A stretch of 64,000 nucleotides of DNA from UBA668 sp041918155 (GTDB taxonomy: Bacteria > Actinomycetota > Acidimicrobiia > Acidimicrobiales > Ilumatobacteraceae). The notes under the pieces were generated by a model. It was given only the letters and a program-made list of their open reading frames with translations, was not told the origin of the DNA and searched no databases. The position numbers were made by a program, and so were the translations under genes. Each line of letters begins with the position of its first letter. Position 1 is the stretch's first letter. The stretch lies in the NCBI GenBank assembly GCA_041918155.1, contig JAYRWH010000012.1, positions 4,634-68,633 on the forward strand. The letters run 5' to 3'. Below are positions 36,416 to 45,669 of the stretch, in pieces.

Positions 36416-37708
36416 ATGAACCACCAACCGATCCTCACCCCTTCAGCCTCCGCCGATGCCGTGCTGCAGCACATCCGCCACCAAAGCGACCTCGTGGTCC
36501 CCCTCGGAGCGGGCGAACCCGTGGCGCTGATGGACGCGATCGAGGCCGCCGCTGCTCGCGGCGAACTTGAAGGCGTCGTCGTCCACCAGATGCACGCGTT
36601 GCACGACCGGCCGTACCTGCACGGCGCATACCCCGAGCGGCTGCGCCACAACGCCTACTTCCTCTCGCACATCACCCGGCCGTGCTACCTCGCCGGCACG
36701 CTCGACCTCGTACCCAACCACTTCAGCGAGGTGTTCAGCCACATCACCCACCGCACGAACGACCCGCTGGTGATCGCCAGCGCGTCGCCCCCCGACCGTC
36801 ACGGCTACTTCAGCCTCGGCCTCAATGCCGACTACACGAGCAGCTTCATCGGCCGCGCCCGGTTCTTCCTCGAGGTCAACCCGCGCATGCCGCGCACGTT
36901 CGGCCGCAACCAGATCCACGCCAGCCAGGTCGAGGGCTGGATCTCCAACGAGCGCGAACTCGACGAGGTGCAGCCGCTGGAGATGGACGCCAACGACCAC
37001 ACGATCGCCGGTTTCGTCGCCGACCGCATCCCGGACGGCGCGTGCCTGCAGACGGGCATCGGCGCGATCCCCAACGCGATCATGACGGCGCTCGCCCACC
37101 ACCGCGACCTCGGTGTGCACACCGAGTTGCTGAGCGACGGCCTCGTCGACCTCGTCGAGAAGGGCGTGGTCAACGGGGTGCGCAAGCTGCACAACCGCAC
37201 CAAGGTGGTCGGCACATTCGCGCTCGGAACACGGCGCCTGTACGACTTCCTCCACGAGAACACTGCGGTCGAGCTATGGAGCGCCCGCTACGTCAACGAC
37301 CCGCGCCTGCTGTCCCGCGAGAAGAACTTCGTCTCGATCAACGCCACCCTCTCGGTCGACTTCCTCGGCCAGTGTGCGTCGGAGACGCTCAACGGCAAGT
37401 ACTACTCGTCGTCGGGCGGCCAGGTCGACTTCGCCCGCGGGGCGATGTACTCCGAGGGTGGCCAGGGGTTCATCGTGCTGCACTCCACCGCCAAGCACGG
37501 CGGGGTCAGCCGCATCGTCCCCCAGTTCCCCCCGGGCGAGGCCGTCACCCTGTCGAAGAACACCGTCGACAAGGTCGTCACCGAGTACGGCGTCGCCGAG
37601 TTGCGGGCCAAGACCGTCCGCGAGCGCACCAAGGCCCTCATCGCCGTCTCCCACCCCGACCACCGCGACCACCTCACCGCGGAGGCGAAGAAGCTCGGCT
37701 ACATCTGA
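36416..37708 (+). CDS. Acetyl-CoA hydrolase/CoA-transferase family protein
   Basis: This 430-residue protein belongs to the acetyl-CoA hydrolase/4-hydroxybutyrate CoA-transferase family. The N-terminal domain has VVPLGAGEPVALMDAIEAA. The C-terminal domain has QTGIGAIPNAIM, the VHTELLSDGLVDLVEKG segment carrying the probable catalytic Glu, and SSSGGQVDFARGA. It swaps CoA between small carboxylates; the exact substrate is unknown. It starts 11 bp after glpK on the same strand. Confidence 0.87.
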   Translation: MNHQPILTPSASADAVLQHIRHQSDLVVPLGAGEPVALMDAIEAAAARGELEGVVVHQMHALHDRPYLHGAYPERLRHNAYFLSHITRPCYLAGTLDLVPNHFSEVFSHITHRTNDPLVIASASPPDRHGYFSLGLNADYTSSFIGRARFFLEVNPRMPRTFGRNQIHASQVEGWISNERELDEVQPLEMDANDHTIAGFVADRIPDGACLQTGIGAIPNAIMTALAHHRDLGVHTELLSDGLVDLVEKGVVNGVRKLHNRTKVVGTFALGTRRLYDFLHENTAVELWSARYVNDPRLLSREKNFVSINATLSVDFLGQCASETLNGKYYSSSGGQVDFARGAMYSEGGQGFIVLHSTAKHGGVSRIVPQFPPGEAVTLSKNTVDKVVTEYGVAELRAKTVRERTKALIAVSHPDHRDHLTAEAKKLGYI

Positions 37709-37747
37709 CCGGGCCGGCGGGATTGACCACCGCGGTACGGTCGTGGC

Positions 37748-38146
37748 ATGGCAGCCCACTACCAGTTCACCCGCGTGCTCTGCGATCACTTCGAGGCCAG
37801 CTTCGTCTTCTACCGAGATGCCATGGGCTTCTCGCCGGTGTTCGGCACGCAGCACGACACCTACGCCGACTTCGACACCGGCACCCTGCACATCTCGCTG
37901 TTCGATCGAGCGGAAATGAGCGCCGCGCTCGGCACCACCGGGCTGCCCGCCAGCGTGGCGGCGCAGGACGGCATCTGCCTGGTGTTCGAGGTGGACGACG
38001 TGGACGCGGCGGCACTCCGGCTCACGTCAATCGGTGTGGACATCGTGGCCCCGCTGACGCCTCACCCCGATTGGGGCATCACCACCGTCCACGTCCGCGA
38101 TCCTGAAGGCACGCTGATCGAACTCAACCAGCCGCTCTCCGGCTGA
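37748..38146 (+). CDS. VOC-family (glyoxalase/dioxygenase fold) protein
   Basis: This 132-residue protein has the paired beta-alpha-beta-beta-beta modules of the vicinal-oxygen-chelate fold. It begins YQFTRVLCDHFEASFVFYRD and ends TTVHVRDPEGTLIELNQPL, which carries a metal-ligand Glu. The family covers glyoxalases, extradiol dioxygenases and antibiotic-binding proteins, so no substrate can be assigned. It lies 39 bp after the CoA-transferase gene. Confidence 0.8.
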   Translation: MAAHYQFTRVLCDHFEASFVFYRDAMGFSPVFGTQHDTYADFDTGTLHISLFDRAEMSAALGTTGLPASVAAQDGICLVFEVDDVDAAALRLTSIGVDIVAPLTPHPDWGITTVHVRDPEGTLIELNQPLSG

Positions 38147-38153
38147 CCTCACT

Positions 38154-38236
38154 GGGCGCGATTTGTGCCTCACGCTGGCAGGAATCACGCCCGTGGGGGC
38201 TGGGGCGGTCGGCAGCGGCAGGAATCGCGCCCGACC
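38154..38236. repeat. REP-like intergenic element, copy 2
   Basis: The left arm GGGCGCGATT is at 38154-38163. The right arms are AATCACGCCC at offset 29 and AATCGCGCCC at offset 69; the second is a perfect inverted copy of the left arm. The core GTGGGGGCTGGGGCGGTC differs from copy 1 by one base. The element fills the gap between the convergent VOC and aminotransferase genes. Conserved spacing with diverged filler suggests a folded RNA or DNA structure. Confidence 0.78.
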
Positions 38237-38257
38237 GTAGAAGGCCGCCGGCAGGGG

Positions 38258-39484
38258 TCAGGTGCCGGAGCGTTTGCGGTAGCCGGCGAGGAAGCGCTCG
38301 ATCCGTACCAGCGCTTCGGCCAGGTCGTCAGTGTTCGGCAGGAAGACCAGGCGGAAGTGATCGGGCGTCGGCCAGTTGAAGCCGGTGCCCTGCACGATGA
38401 GCAGCTTCTCCTCGGCGAGCAGCTCGTAGGCGAAGTCCTGATCATCGGTGATCGGGTACACCTTGGGATCGAGCCGCGGGAACATGTAGAGCGCGGCCTT
38501 CGGCTTCACCACCGACACGCCAGGGATCTGGCTGAGCACGCCAAAGGCCAGGTCGCGCTGGCGACACAGGCGGCCCGCGGGGGCGACGAGATCCTTGATG
38601 CTCTGGTAGCCGCCGAGTGCGGTCTGGATCGCGAGCTGGCCGGGCGTGTTCGAGCACAGCCGCATCGAGGCGAGCATGTCGAGGCCCTCGATGTAGTCGC
38701 TCGCATGGCGCTTCTCGCCCGACACGATCATCCACCCGGCGCGGTAACCGCACGAGCGGTAGTTCTTCGACAGGCCGTTGAACGTCACGAACAGCACGTC
38801 GTCGGCCAGCGAGGCGATGCTCGTGTGGGTGTTGCCGTCGTACAGCGTCTTGTCGTAGATCTCGTCCGCGAACACGATCAACTGGTGCTCACGAGCGACC
38901 TGCACGATCTGTTCGAGCAACTCGGGCGGGTACAGCGCACCGGTGGGGTTGTTCGGGTTGATGACGACGATGCCCTTGGTGCGCGGCGTCAGCTTGCGCC
39001 GGATGTCGTCGATGTCGGGGTACCAGTCGGCCTGCTCGTCACACATGTAGTGCACCGGGTTGCCGCTCGAAAGCGACACCGCAGCGGTCCACAGCGGATA
39101 GTCGGGAGCGGGCACGAGCACCTCGTCGCCGTCGTCGAGCAGGGCCTGCAGCGCCATAACGATCAGCTCGGAGGCGCCGTTGCCCAGATACACGTCGTCG
39201 ACGGCGACACCGGCAATGTGCTTCTCCTGGGTGTAATGCACGATCGACTTACGCGGGGCGAACAAGCCCTTGGAATCCGTGTACCCGGCCGTGTTCGGCA
39301 GGTTGCGGATCATGTCCTGCACGATCTCGTCAGGGGCCTGGAAGCCGAAGGCGGCGAGGTTGCCGATGTTCAGCTTGATGATGTGCTGGCCCTCTTCCTC
39401 CATCTGTCGTGCGCGGTCGAGCACCGGTCCGCGGATGTCGTAACAGACGTTGGCGAGCTTGGTGGACTTCCCGACGGGCTTCAC
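38258..39484 (-). CDS. Pyridoxal-phosphate aminotransferase, AlaA-like
   Basis: This 408-residue class I aminotransferase has the NPNNPTGALYPPELLEQI loop, FADEIYDKTLYDG and the PLP-binding lysine in TFNGLSKNYRSCGYRAGWM. The N-terminus KPVGKSTKLANVCYDIRGPV and overall length match AlaA, which interconverts alanine/2-oxoglutarate and pyruvate/glutamate. The C-terminal QGTGFNWPTPDHFRLVFLP carries the substrate-carboxylate arginine. Confidence 0.9.
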   Translation of the reverse strand: MKPVGKSTKLANVCYDIRGPVLDRARQMEEEGQHIIKLNIGNLAAFGFQAPDEIVQDMIRNLPNTAGYTDSKGLFAPRKSIVHYTQEKHIAGVAVDDVYLGNGASELIVMALQALLDDGDEVLVPAPDYPLWTAAVSLSSGNPVHYMCDEQADWYPDIDDIRRKLTPRTKGIVVINPNNPTGALYPPELLEQIVQVAREHQLIVFADEIYDKTLYDGNTHTSIASLADDVLFVTFNGLSKNYRSCGYRAGWMIVSGEKRHASDYIEGLDMLASMRLCSNTPGQLAIQTALGGYQSIKDLVAPAGRLCRQRDLAFGVLSQIPGVSVVKPKAALYMFPRLDPKVYPITDDQDFAYELLAEEKLLIVQGTGFNWPTPDHFRLVFLPNTDDLAEALVRIERFLAGYRKRSGT

Positions 39485-39579
39485 TGGTCTCCTCCGGTTG
39501 GGGCCAGGTCAGGATACGAGCGCCTCGCCGCCGAGGACGATTCATTTACGCCGGGCGCAACGCCGCAAGCCGGGCCGGA

Positions 39580-40209
39580 TCACGCCGGCAAGGAGTCGAC
39601 GATGCCGCCGAGCACGTGGAACTCGTCGCGTTCACGGGCGTGGAACACACGGCCCTGGCGCCCACACACGAGCGCGACGCTGTGACGCGGCACCCGCGAC
39701 CACACCAGATCGCCCGGGGTGTGGTGGGGGCCGGCCCCGCCGGGCAGGTGGTCACTGCCGGCGAGGAACGCAGCCAACCACTCCAGCTCGGGCAGTGGGC
39801 CGTCAACTGCCACCGCCGACGGAGCATCGAGGCGCATCGCCACCGCCCAGTCGGCATCGAGCAGATGACGCAACTCGCGGCAGGCCACCACGAGGCGCTC
39901 CTCGACCGCTGCAGCCACCACGACCGCCGCCGTAGTGAGCACAGCAAGCGCTCCGTCGGGACGGTCGGCGCGCACCGTGCGCACATCCTCCACTGCCACC
40001 CCGTCGATGCGCAGCAGGCCCGACACCATCACGTCGAGGAAGGCCGCGTCGGGAAGCGCAACGGTCAACTCGTCGATGGCCATCCCGCCGCCGCGTTCGA
40101 GGATCTCGATCCCGACCACGTCGCCGCGGGCGTCGCCGATGCGCCCGGCCACTTGGCCGAGCACACCCGGCCGGTCCGGCAGCCACAGACGCACGACATA
40201 CGTCTCCAC
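39580..40209 (-). CDS. ACT-domain protein of unknown function
   Basis: This 209-residue protein starts at a GTG with YVVRLWLPDRPGVLGQVAGR, a clear ACT domain of about 75 residues that usually binds an amino acid. The rest has no catalytic domain I can recognise; the hydrophobic patches VVVAAAVEERLVVACREL and VALVCGRQGRVFHARER suggest a GAF-like or small alpha/beta fold. It lies upstream of the AlaA-like gene on the same strand, so amino-acid-responsive regulation is possible. Confidence 0.75.
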   Translation of the reverse strand: METYVVRLWLPDRPGVLGQVAGRIGDARGDVVGIEILERGGGMAIDELTVALPDAAFLDVMVSGLLRIDGVAVEDVRTVRADRPDGALAVLTTAAVVVAAAVEERLVVACRELRHLLDADWAVAMRLDAPSAVAVDGPLPELEWLAAFLAGSDHLPGGAGPHHTPGDLVWSRVPRHSVALVCGRQGRVFHARERDEFHVLGGIVDSLPA

Positions 40210-40316
40210 GCCTGCGACGGTACCCACCCGAGGGTCCCCGCCCGTGTCCACCACGTGACGCCTGTGTGAACTCAGCCGGGTGTCGCCCACCAGGCCAGGT
40301 GTGCGAACATGCGCCC

Positions 40317-40844
40317 ATGTCGCACGACCTACTCCCTGGGTGCATCCATGTCGTCGTCGAGATCCCTCGCGGCAGCCGCAACAAGTACGAAATCGACCAC
40401 GACACGGGTCGCGTCTTCCTCGATCGCCGCCTGTTCACCGCCACCACCTACCCCGCCGACTACGGCTTCGTGCCCGACACGCTCGGCGGCGACGGCGACC
40501 CGCTCGACGCGCTCGTATTGCTGGAGGACCCTGTGTACCCCGGCGTGTGGGTGCAGGCCCGTCCGGTGGGTGTGCTCTACATGCACGACGAAGCCGGCGA
40601 GGACGCCAAGCTCATCTGTGTTCCCCCCAAGGAGCCGCGCTGGCAGGACGTGAACGACCTGGAGGATCTGACCCCACAACTGGTGGAGGAGATCCAGCAC
40701 TTCTTCGAGGTGTACAAGGCACTTGAGCCCGGCAAGACCTCCAGCACTGGCGGGCTCGCCGGCCGCGAGGCCGCGTGGCACGAGATCCGCGAGGCGCAGG
40801 CCAACTATGCACGCACCCACGACGGCGCCCCGAAGGAGCACTGA
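40317..40844 (+). CDS. ppa: Inorganic pyrophosphatase
   Basis: This 175-residue family I enzyme hydrolyses pyrophosphate. It shows EIPRGSRNKYEIDHDTG, YPADYGFVPDTLGGDGDPLDALVL with the D-x-D-P-x-D signature, and PKEPRWQDVNDLEDL. The ATG at 40317 gives the usual length; the frame upstream is non-homologous. The downstream lipoprotein gene overlaps its end by 38 bases. Confidence 0.95.
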   Translation: MSHDLLPGCIHVVVEIPRGSRNKYEIDHDTGRVFLDRRLFTATTYPADYGFVPDTLGGDGDPLDALVLLEDPVYPGVWVQARPVGVLYMHDEAGEDAKLICVPPKEPRWQDVNDLEDLTPQLVEEIQHFFEVYKALEPGKTSSTGGLAGREAAWHEIREAQANYARTHDGAPKEH

Positions 40845-41541
40845 GCACGGGCGACGGCTCGTGGCCGCGCTCGCCGCGGCGGCGCTGATCGCCTCGTGTG
40901 CCGGGCCGTCGGAGGACGAGCTCGACCCCGATTCCTCACTGCCCAGCGGCCACGACCTGCTCGCAGCAGCCGTGCGGGTGGAGGCGTTCGGCTGCCACAC
41001 CACAGCCACCGTGGGCGGCGGTTCATTCATCGCGCCGGAGCGCATCATCACCGTCGCCCACGTCGTCGCGGGGTCGCAGCGTGTCGAGGTGCTGCTCGCC
41101 GACGGCCGCCACGTGGAGGCGGTCGTGATCGCGATCGACCGGATCCGTGACCTGGCCATCCTCCACGCCGAAGTTCTGGTGTCGCCGCTCACAGCCGGAA
41201 CGGCAGCTGAAGGCGACTCGGGCGAATTCGCGACGTTCCGCACGGGGGCGGCCGCCGCAGTCGCGTTCCGTATTGCTCACGAGCTCGTACTCGACGCGCC
41301 CGACATCGACGGCCAGGGCTCGTACCATCGCCAGGGTTTCGAACTCAGGGCGGACGTGAAGGAGGGCGACTCGGGTTCCGTGCTCGTCAGCCACGGCCAG
41401 GTGATGGGCGTGGTATTCGCCCGCAGCTCGCAACATCCCGGCCGGGCCTTCGCCGTCGACATCGCCGAAGCCGCTTCGCTGCTCGCGGCGGACGACGATG
41501 CGATCGCCGACACCGGCGTGTGCGTGGCCAACCCCTACTGA
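40807..41541 (+). CDS. Trypsin-like serine protease lipoprotein
   Basis: This 244-residue protein has a lipoprotein signal (basic start, LVAALAAAALIASC, lipidated C31). The chymotrypsin-like domain shows H85 in TVAHVV, D115 in RDLAIL and S189 in KEGDSGSVL, a complete triad in the right order. Cysteines 63 and 239 could form a disulfide. The ATG lies inside the end of ppa. A later GTG would remove the basic part of the signal, so the longer start is preferred. It should act outside the membrane. Confidence 0.82.
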   Translation: MHAPTTAPRRSTEHGRRLVAALAAAALIASCAGPSEDELDPDSSLPSGHDLLAAAVRVEAFGCHTTATVGGGSFIAPERIITVAHVVAGSQRVEVLLADGRHVEAVVIAIDRIRDLAILHAEVLVSPLTAGTAAEGDSGEFATFRTGAAAAVAFRIAHELVLDAPDIDGQGSYHRQGFELRADVKEGDSGSVLVSHGQVMGVVFARSSQHPGRAFAVDIAEAASLLAADDDAIADTGVCVANPY

Positions 41542-41566
41542 TCGGGGCACGCCCTAAGCAGCAGGC

Positions 41567-42514
41567 TCAGACCACGTCGCCGAGCAGGGCTGCGCCGACG
41601 GCCCCGGCGCGCTCACCCAATTCGGCGAACACCAGCTTGGGGTGCGGCCGCAGGTCGGGGGAATAGAGCAAGCGGGCGAACCACGCCTGAATCGGGCTGA
41701 GGTACAGATCCGCCGCCGCCGCCAAGCCGCCGCCGAGCACGAACACCTGCGGGTCGAGAATGTTGGTGAGGTTCGCCAGACCGAGCGCCACCCACCGCCC
41801 GAACGCGTCGATCACCTGCAGTGCGTCGGTGTCGCCCTCGCGCGCGGCCGCCTGCACATGTTCACCGCGCACGTGCTCGGCGTCGCCGCCGGCGAGCGCC
41901 ACCACGCGCCCGAGGCGCCTGCCCACCGCGGCTTCGCGGGCCAGCCGAGCGAGGCCCGAGCCAGAGGCGTAGCGCTCCCAACAGCCGCTGCGACCACACG
42001 GACACGGCGGGCCGTCGGGGTCGACGACCATGTGTCCGATCTCGCCGGTGAACCCGTTCGCGCCGCGGATCAGTGCAGAACCGGCGACGACGCCGCCGCC
42101 GATGCCGGTGCCGAGCGTGACCATCACCATGTCGGTGGCACCGCGGGCGGCACCGACCTTCCACTCCGCCGCGGTGGCGCAGGTGGCGTCGTTGTCGACC
42201 TGCACGCGGCGACCGAGCCGAGCGGAGAGCAACTCCCCCACGCGGAAGAAGTTGATCTCCACCAGGTTGGGTGAGGCATGCAGCACCCCGTCACGGCCCA
42301 CCAGCCCGGGGACGCCAACGCCGATCGAGTCGAACGGCGCGCAGGAGGTTGCCAACTCGGCGAGCGTGTCGATGATCGCCTCGGGCCCCTTGGGCGTCGG
42401 ACGACGCTGTTGGTCGATGACCTCACCCTGCGCGTCGAGCACCACCGCGAGGTTCTTCGTGCCGCCGACATCGATACCCAAGCGGCGCACCCCTCGCGAG
42501 GGGGCCGTTGTCAT
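41567..42514 (-). CDS. ROK-family glucokinase-like kinase
   Basis: This 315-residue ROK kinase has GIDVGGTKNLAVVL at the N-terminus, the catalytic Asp in QVDNDATCATAAEW, LGTGIGGGVV, the EIGHMVVDPDGPPC loop and the zinc motif CPCGRSGCWERY. The length and motifs match bacterial ROK glucokinases, so glucose is the likeliest substrate. Its start overlaps the SRPBCC gene by ATGA. Confidence 0.88.
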   Translation of the reverse strand: MTTAPSRGVRRLGIDVGGTKNLAVVLDAQGEVIDQQRRPTPKGPEAIIDTLAELATSCAPFDSIGVGVPGLVGRDGVLHASPNLVEINFFRVGELLSARLGRRVQVDNDATCATAAEWKVGAARGATDMVMVTLGTGIGGGVVAGSALIRGANGFTGEIGHMVVDPDGPPCPCGRSGCWERYASGSGLARLAREAAVGRRLGRVVALAGGDAEHVRGEHVQAAAREGDTDALQVIDAFGRWVALGLANLTNILDPQVFVLGGGLAAAADLYLSPIQAWFARLLYSPDLRPHPKLVFAELGERAGAVGAALLGDVV

Positions 42515-42945
42515 GTCTCAGCGCGGACCTTGAGCTCGCGCACGGTGTTGAGGATGCGCACCTCGGCGCGCCGCTTGACGAAGCCAGGCAACGGCACGAC
42601 CAGCTCGATCAACAGGTCGTAGCGCACCTCGGTACCGCCATCGGCCGCCGGGGTGAAGTTGTACGCACCGTCGATCGTGCGCATGATGTCGCCGCGCAGC
42701 ATCTGCCAGCGCAGCACGGCCGGCGCCTGCGAGTAGTCGTACCCGAGCGTGTAGTGGGTGCTACGACCGAGCGCCGACGCACGGAACTCAACCTCGATGG
42801 GCCGACCCTCGTCGTCGCAGTTGCGGATGACGACGTTCTTGATGTCCTTGGCCCACTCCGGGTAGCGCTCGAAGTCGGTCGCGATCGCCCAGACACGGTC
42901 GGGCGCAGCGGCGATGGTGGTGGTCTGGGACGCCGATTCAGCCAT
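42511..42945 (-). CDS. SRPBCC-family (polyketide cyclase-like) protein
   Basis: This 144-residue protein has the START-like helix-grip pattern: SASQTTTIAAAPDRVWAIAT at the start, DFERYPEWAKDI, and a C-terminal long helix containing LPGFVKRRAEVRILNTVREL. The family binds hydrophobic ligands in a deep pocket. No catalytic residue can be assigned. It is coupled to the ROK kinase gene and follows a small membrane protein gene. Confidence 0.82.
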   Translation of the reverse strand: MAESASQTTTIAAAPDRVWAIATDFERYPEWAKDIKNVVIRNCDDEGRPIEVEFRASALGRSTHYTLGYDYSQAPAVLRWQMLRGDIMRTIDGAYNFTPAADGGTEVRYDLLIELVVPLPGFVKRRAEVRILNTVRELKVRAET

Positions 42946-42954
42946 GGACGTGTT

Positions 42955-43431
42955 CTACCTGATCTTCTCGTTCGACGGTGTTGCCGAGGGTTCCACCCGC
43001 GGCCCATAGGAACCGTACATCGCGGCCCATGCCCCGTTCATGCCAATGCCGAACATGGGCACGAGCACCCCGAAGGCCAGCGGGTTGAGCTGGCTCTTCT
43101 CCAGCCCTGCCATACCTACGCTGGCGCCCACGATCGCCGCCACCACCTGCACCGCCAGCGCGGCCGACATCCACCACTTCACCGGCTTCGGGGCGGTCTC
43201 GCCGGTGAGCAGGAAGAGGTTGGCAACACCCACATTGCGAACGCGGGACAACTCGAGCGCGCGGGCGTACGCCCACAGCGACATCGCCACTCCCGCGGCG
43301 AACAGGACCAGCGAGACGACCACCACGAGCACCTGCGCCCAGCGATCGGATTTGAACGGCACGCCCACCGCGAGGGCGGCGAGGAAGACGACGGTGCCGA
43401 TCAGGTTGGCACGCACGAGCCGGGAGTTCAC
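42955..43431 (-). CDS. Four-span integral membrane protein
   Basis: This 158-residue protein starts at a GTG with RLVRANLIGTVVFLAALAVG. It has about four membrane spans (8-25, 33-55, 86-107 and 118-140). The C-terminus is short and hydrophilic. The pattern resembles DUF3188-like or other actinobacterial small membrane proteins, but I cannot place it. It lies 4 bp after the glycosyltransferase gene and 9 bp before the SRPBCC gene. Confidence 0.75.
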   Translation of the reverse strand: MNSRLVRANLIGTVVFLAALAVGVPFKSDRWAQVLVVVVSLVLFAAGVAMSLWAYARALELSRVRNVGVANLFLLTGETAPKPVKWWMSAALAVQVVAAIVGASVGMAGLEKSQLNPLAFGVLVPMFGIGMNGAWAAMYGSYGPRVEPSATPSNEKIR

Positions 43432-43435
43432 CGGG

Positions 43436-44569
43436 TCATTCTGCCAGGGCGCCCAGCGACTGCCCCAGCTTGCGGGCCAGAACGTCGTAGGAGAACTCGC
43501 GCACGACCCGCTCGCGCCCCGCCGCGCCCATCCGCGCCCGCAGATCCGGGTCGTCGAGCAGGCGCTCGATCGCGGTTGCCACCTCGCGCGGGTCGTCGGC
43601 CTCACCGATCACGAACCCGGTCTCGCCGTCGGCGACTGCCTCGGCTGCGCCGCCGGAGTGGCCGGCCACCTGGGGCACGCCACACGCCGCGGCCTCGAGG
43701 AAGACGATGCCGAAGCCCTCCTGCTCGAGCCCACCCCAGCGGTTGCGGCACAGCATCGTGTACACGTCGGCGGAGCCGTACAGGCGGGGTAGGTCGTCGT
43801 TGTTCACCCGCCCGAGGAAGCGCACGGGTGCCTTCAGCGATTCCGCCAAACCCTGCAAACGCTCGGCGTCGCGGCCGCCGCCGGCGATGGCGAGCACGAG
43901 ATCGGGGCGGCTCTTGTGCAGCAACGAGACCGCGCGCACGGCCGTGTCGAACCCCTTGCGCGGCACCAGGCGGCTGATGCCGGCCACCAACTCGGCCGTG
44001 TCGGGGATACCGAAGTGGGCGCGGGCCGCACTGCGTTCGGCGGCGGTGAGCGGGTGGAAGCGCTCGGTGTCGACACCCGGAGGCACCACCGTGATCGGCA
44101 GGGTTCGGCCGGCGGCGCGCTCGGCCTCGGCGGCCGGGTAGCCGCCGGCGGCGACGATGTGGCGCGCCTTGCGCAGCACGTGGGACAGCGCCTGCTTACT
44201 GCCCGGCAGGCGGCCAGGCACCGTGACTTCGGCGCCATGGAGCACGACGTCGTAGGGCAACTCCAGCGATGGGCCGACGAGGCCGAGGGGCAGCGCGGGG
44301 TCGAGCACGACGAGATCGGCGCCCACCTCGCGGGCCATCGTGTTGATCCGCGACACCATCCACGGGTGGGGCAACAACACCGGCTCGCGGGTGCGCCGGA
44401 TGAGGAACGGCTGCTCGGCGTCGAACTCCTCGGTACCGGCATACGGGCTGGTGAGCACCGCGAACGACTCGGGCGGCAGGCGCCGCCACCACTCCCACAG
44501 GAGCGACTGGATGCCGCCGATCTTGGGCGGGAAGTCGTTGGTGACGAGGAGGTGCTTCATGGCTGTCAT
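43436..44569 (-). CDS. GT4 glycosyltransferase, phosphatidylinositol mannosyltransferase-like
   Basis: This 377-residue GT-B enzyme starts KHLLVTNDFPPKIGGIQSLL. It has the donor-site motifs SRLVPRKGFDTAVRA and EGFGIVFLEAAACGVPQVAG (E-x7-E). The closest pattern is PimB/PimB-prime, which mannosylates phosphatidylinositol mannosides. Substrate identity is inferred; the Dpm1-like gene at 28911 would fit a mannolipid pathway. The ATG at 44569 forms an ATGA overlap with queG. Confidence 0.87.
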   Translation of the reverse strand: MTAMKHLLVTNDFPPKIGGIQSLLWEWWRRLPPESFAVLTSPYAGTEEFDAEQPFLIRRTREPVLLPHPWMVSRINTMAREVGADLVVLDPALPLGLVGPSLELPYDVVLHGAEVTVPGRLPGSKQALSHVLRKARHIVAAGGYPAAEAERAAGRTLPITVVPPGVDTERFHPLTAAERSAARAHFGIPDTAELVAGISRLVPRKGFDTAVRAVSLLHKSRPDLVLAIAGGGRDAERLQGLAESLKAPVRFLGRVNNDDLPRLYGSADVYTMLCRNRWGGLEQEGFGIVFLEAAACGVPQVAGHSGGAAEAVADGETGFVIGEADDPREVATAIERLLDDPDLRARMGAAGRERVVREFSYDVLARKLGQSLGALAE

Positions 44570-45669
44570 GGCTGCGGCGCGGGATCGGCAAGACCCAACT
44601 GCTGCGCGGCCCACTCGGCGTGAACTCGCAACACGGGGTCGCGATGTGCAAGGTAGTCGGCCACGACCGAGCGCACCTGTTCGTCGGCCGGATCGGCGGT
44701 GTTGCCGACCACGATGAGGGCGTTGCGCCGCACCCACCGGGGATCGCGGTCGGCCAGATACCACCTGCCCCAGGCGGCAAGTACCTCTTCGTCGGTGCCC
44801 GTGAGCAGGGGCAGCACGGCGAGCCATCCGTGCCGCGCGCGGCCACTTGCCGCGCCGGGAGCGAGTGCGGTCGACGGCGCCGGGAAGCGGCTGCCCAGGC
44901 GCATCGTGGGCGGGCACACGTTCTGGCATTCGTCGCACCCATACAAGCGGTCGGCGACGGCGGCCCTCATCTCGACCGGCACGGTGCCCGGCTTCTGCAG
45001 GACCCACGCGAGGCAGCGGGCGCCGTCGATCACGCCCGGCGCGACGATCGCCCCCGTGGGGCACGCGTCGAAGCAGCGGCGGCACGTGCCGCACCCGTCG
45101 GCCACGGGCTGCTCGTTGAGCGGCAGGGGCGCGGTCGTGACCACGCAGCCGAGCACGAACCAACTGCCTGCGCCGGGCAGCAGCAGGTTGGCGTTCTTGC
45201 CGTACCAGCCGATGCCGGCGAGGTGGGCCACCTCGCGGTCGACGATGCTGTTGTCATCCGCGAAGGGCACCGCTTTGAACCCATCCGCTCGCAGTCGGCG
45301 GGCGACCGCCCACAGCGCCTCACGGAGCGGCGCATAGTGGTCGACCCAGGCATAGCGCGCCACCCGCCCCTGCACGCCGGTGGGCCGCTCACCGTCGGGC
45401 AGCAGGTAGGGCCGGGCGGCCACGAACACCGAGCGAGCGCCGCTCACCGCTCGCTGGGGATCCGTGGAGCGCTCGGGGTTCTTGAACGTGAACTGCATCC
45501 CATCGTCGTACCCGTCGGCGAGGCGCTGCTCGATCGCTTCGCGGGCACGCACCAGGACGCCGGCCGGAGCCACCCCCGTGTGGGTGACCCCGAACGGATG
45601 GGTCAGCGCCGCCAACTCAGCCAGGTACGCCGCGTCGGTAACCGGCGGCAGCGGATCAGGTGGCCTCAC
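44566..45669 (-). CDS. queG: Epoxyqueuosine reductase QueG
   Basis: This 367-residue cobalamin and iron-sulfur enzyme makes queuosine from epoxyqueuosine in tRNA. Two ferredoxin-like cluster motifs are seen: CGTCRRCFDACPTGAI and YGCDECQNVCP. The catalytic Asp region FADDNSIVDREVAHLAGIGWYGKN is conserved. A C-terminal HEAT-like segment (VRRNALIVVGNTADPADEQV) helps bind tRNA. The GTG at 45669 overlaps the small zinc protein gene by 14 bases. Other queuosine genes are not in the window. Confidence 0.93.
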   Translation of the reverse strand: MRPPDPLPPVTDAAYLAELAALTHPFGVTHTGVAPAGVLVRAREAIEQRLADGYDDGMQFTFKNPERSTDPQRAVSGARSVFVAARPYLLPDGERPTGVQGRVARYAWVDHYAPLREALWAVARRLRADGFKAVPFADDNSIVDREVAHLAGIGWYGKNANLLLPGAGSWFVLGCVVTTAPLPLNEQPVADGCGTCRRCFDACPTGAIVAPGVIDGARCLAWVLQKPGTVPVEMRAAVADRLYGCDECQNVCPPTMRLGSRFPAPSTALAPGAASGRARHGWLAVLPLLTGTDEEVLAAWGRWYLADRDPRWVRRNALIVVGNTADPADEQVRSVVADYLAHRDPVLRVHAEWAAQQLGLADPAPQP

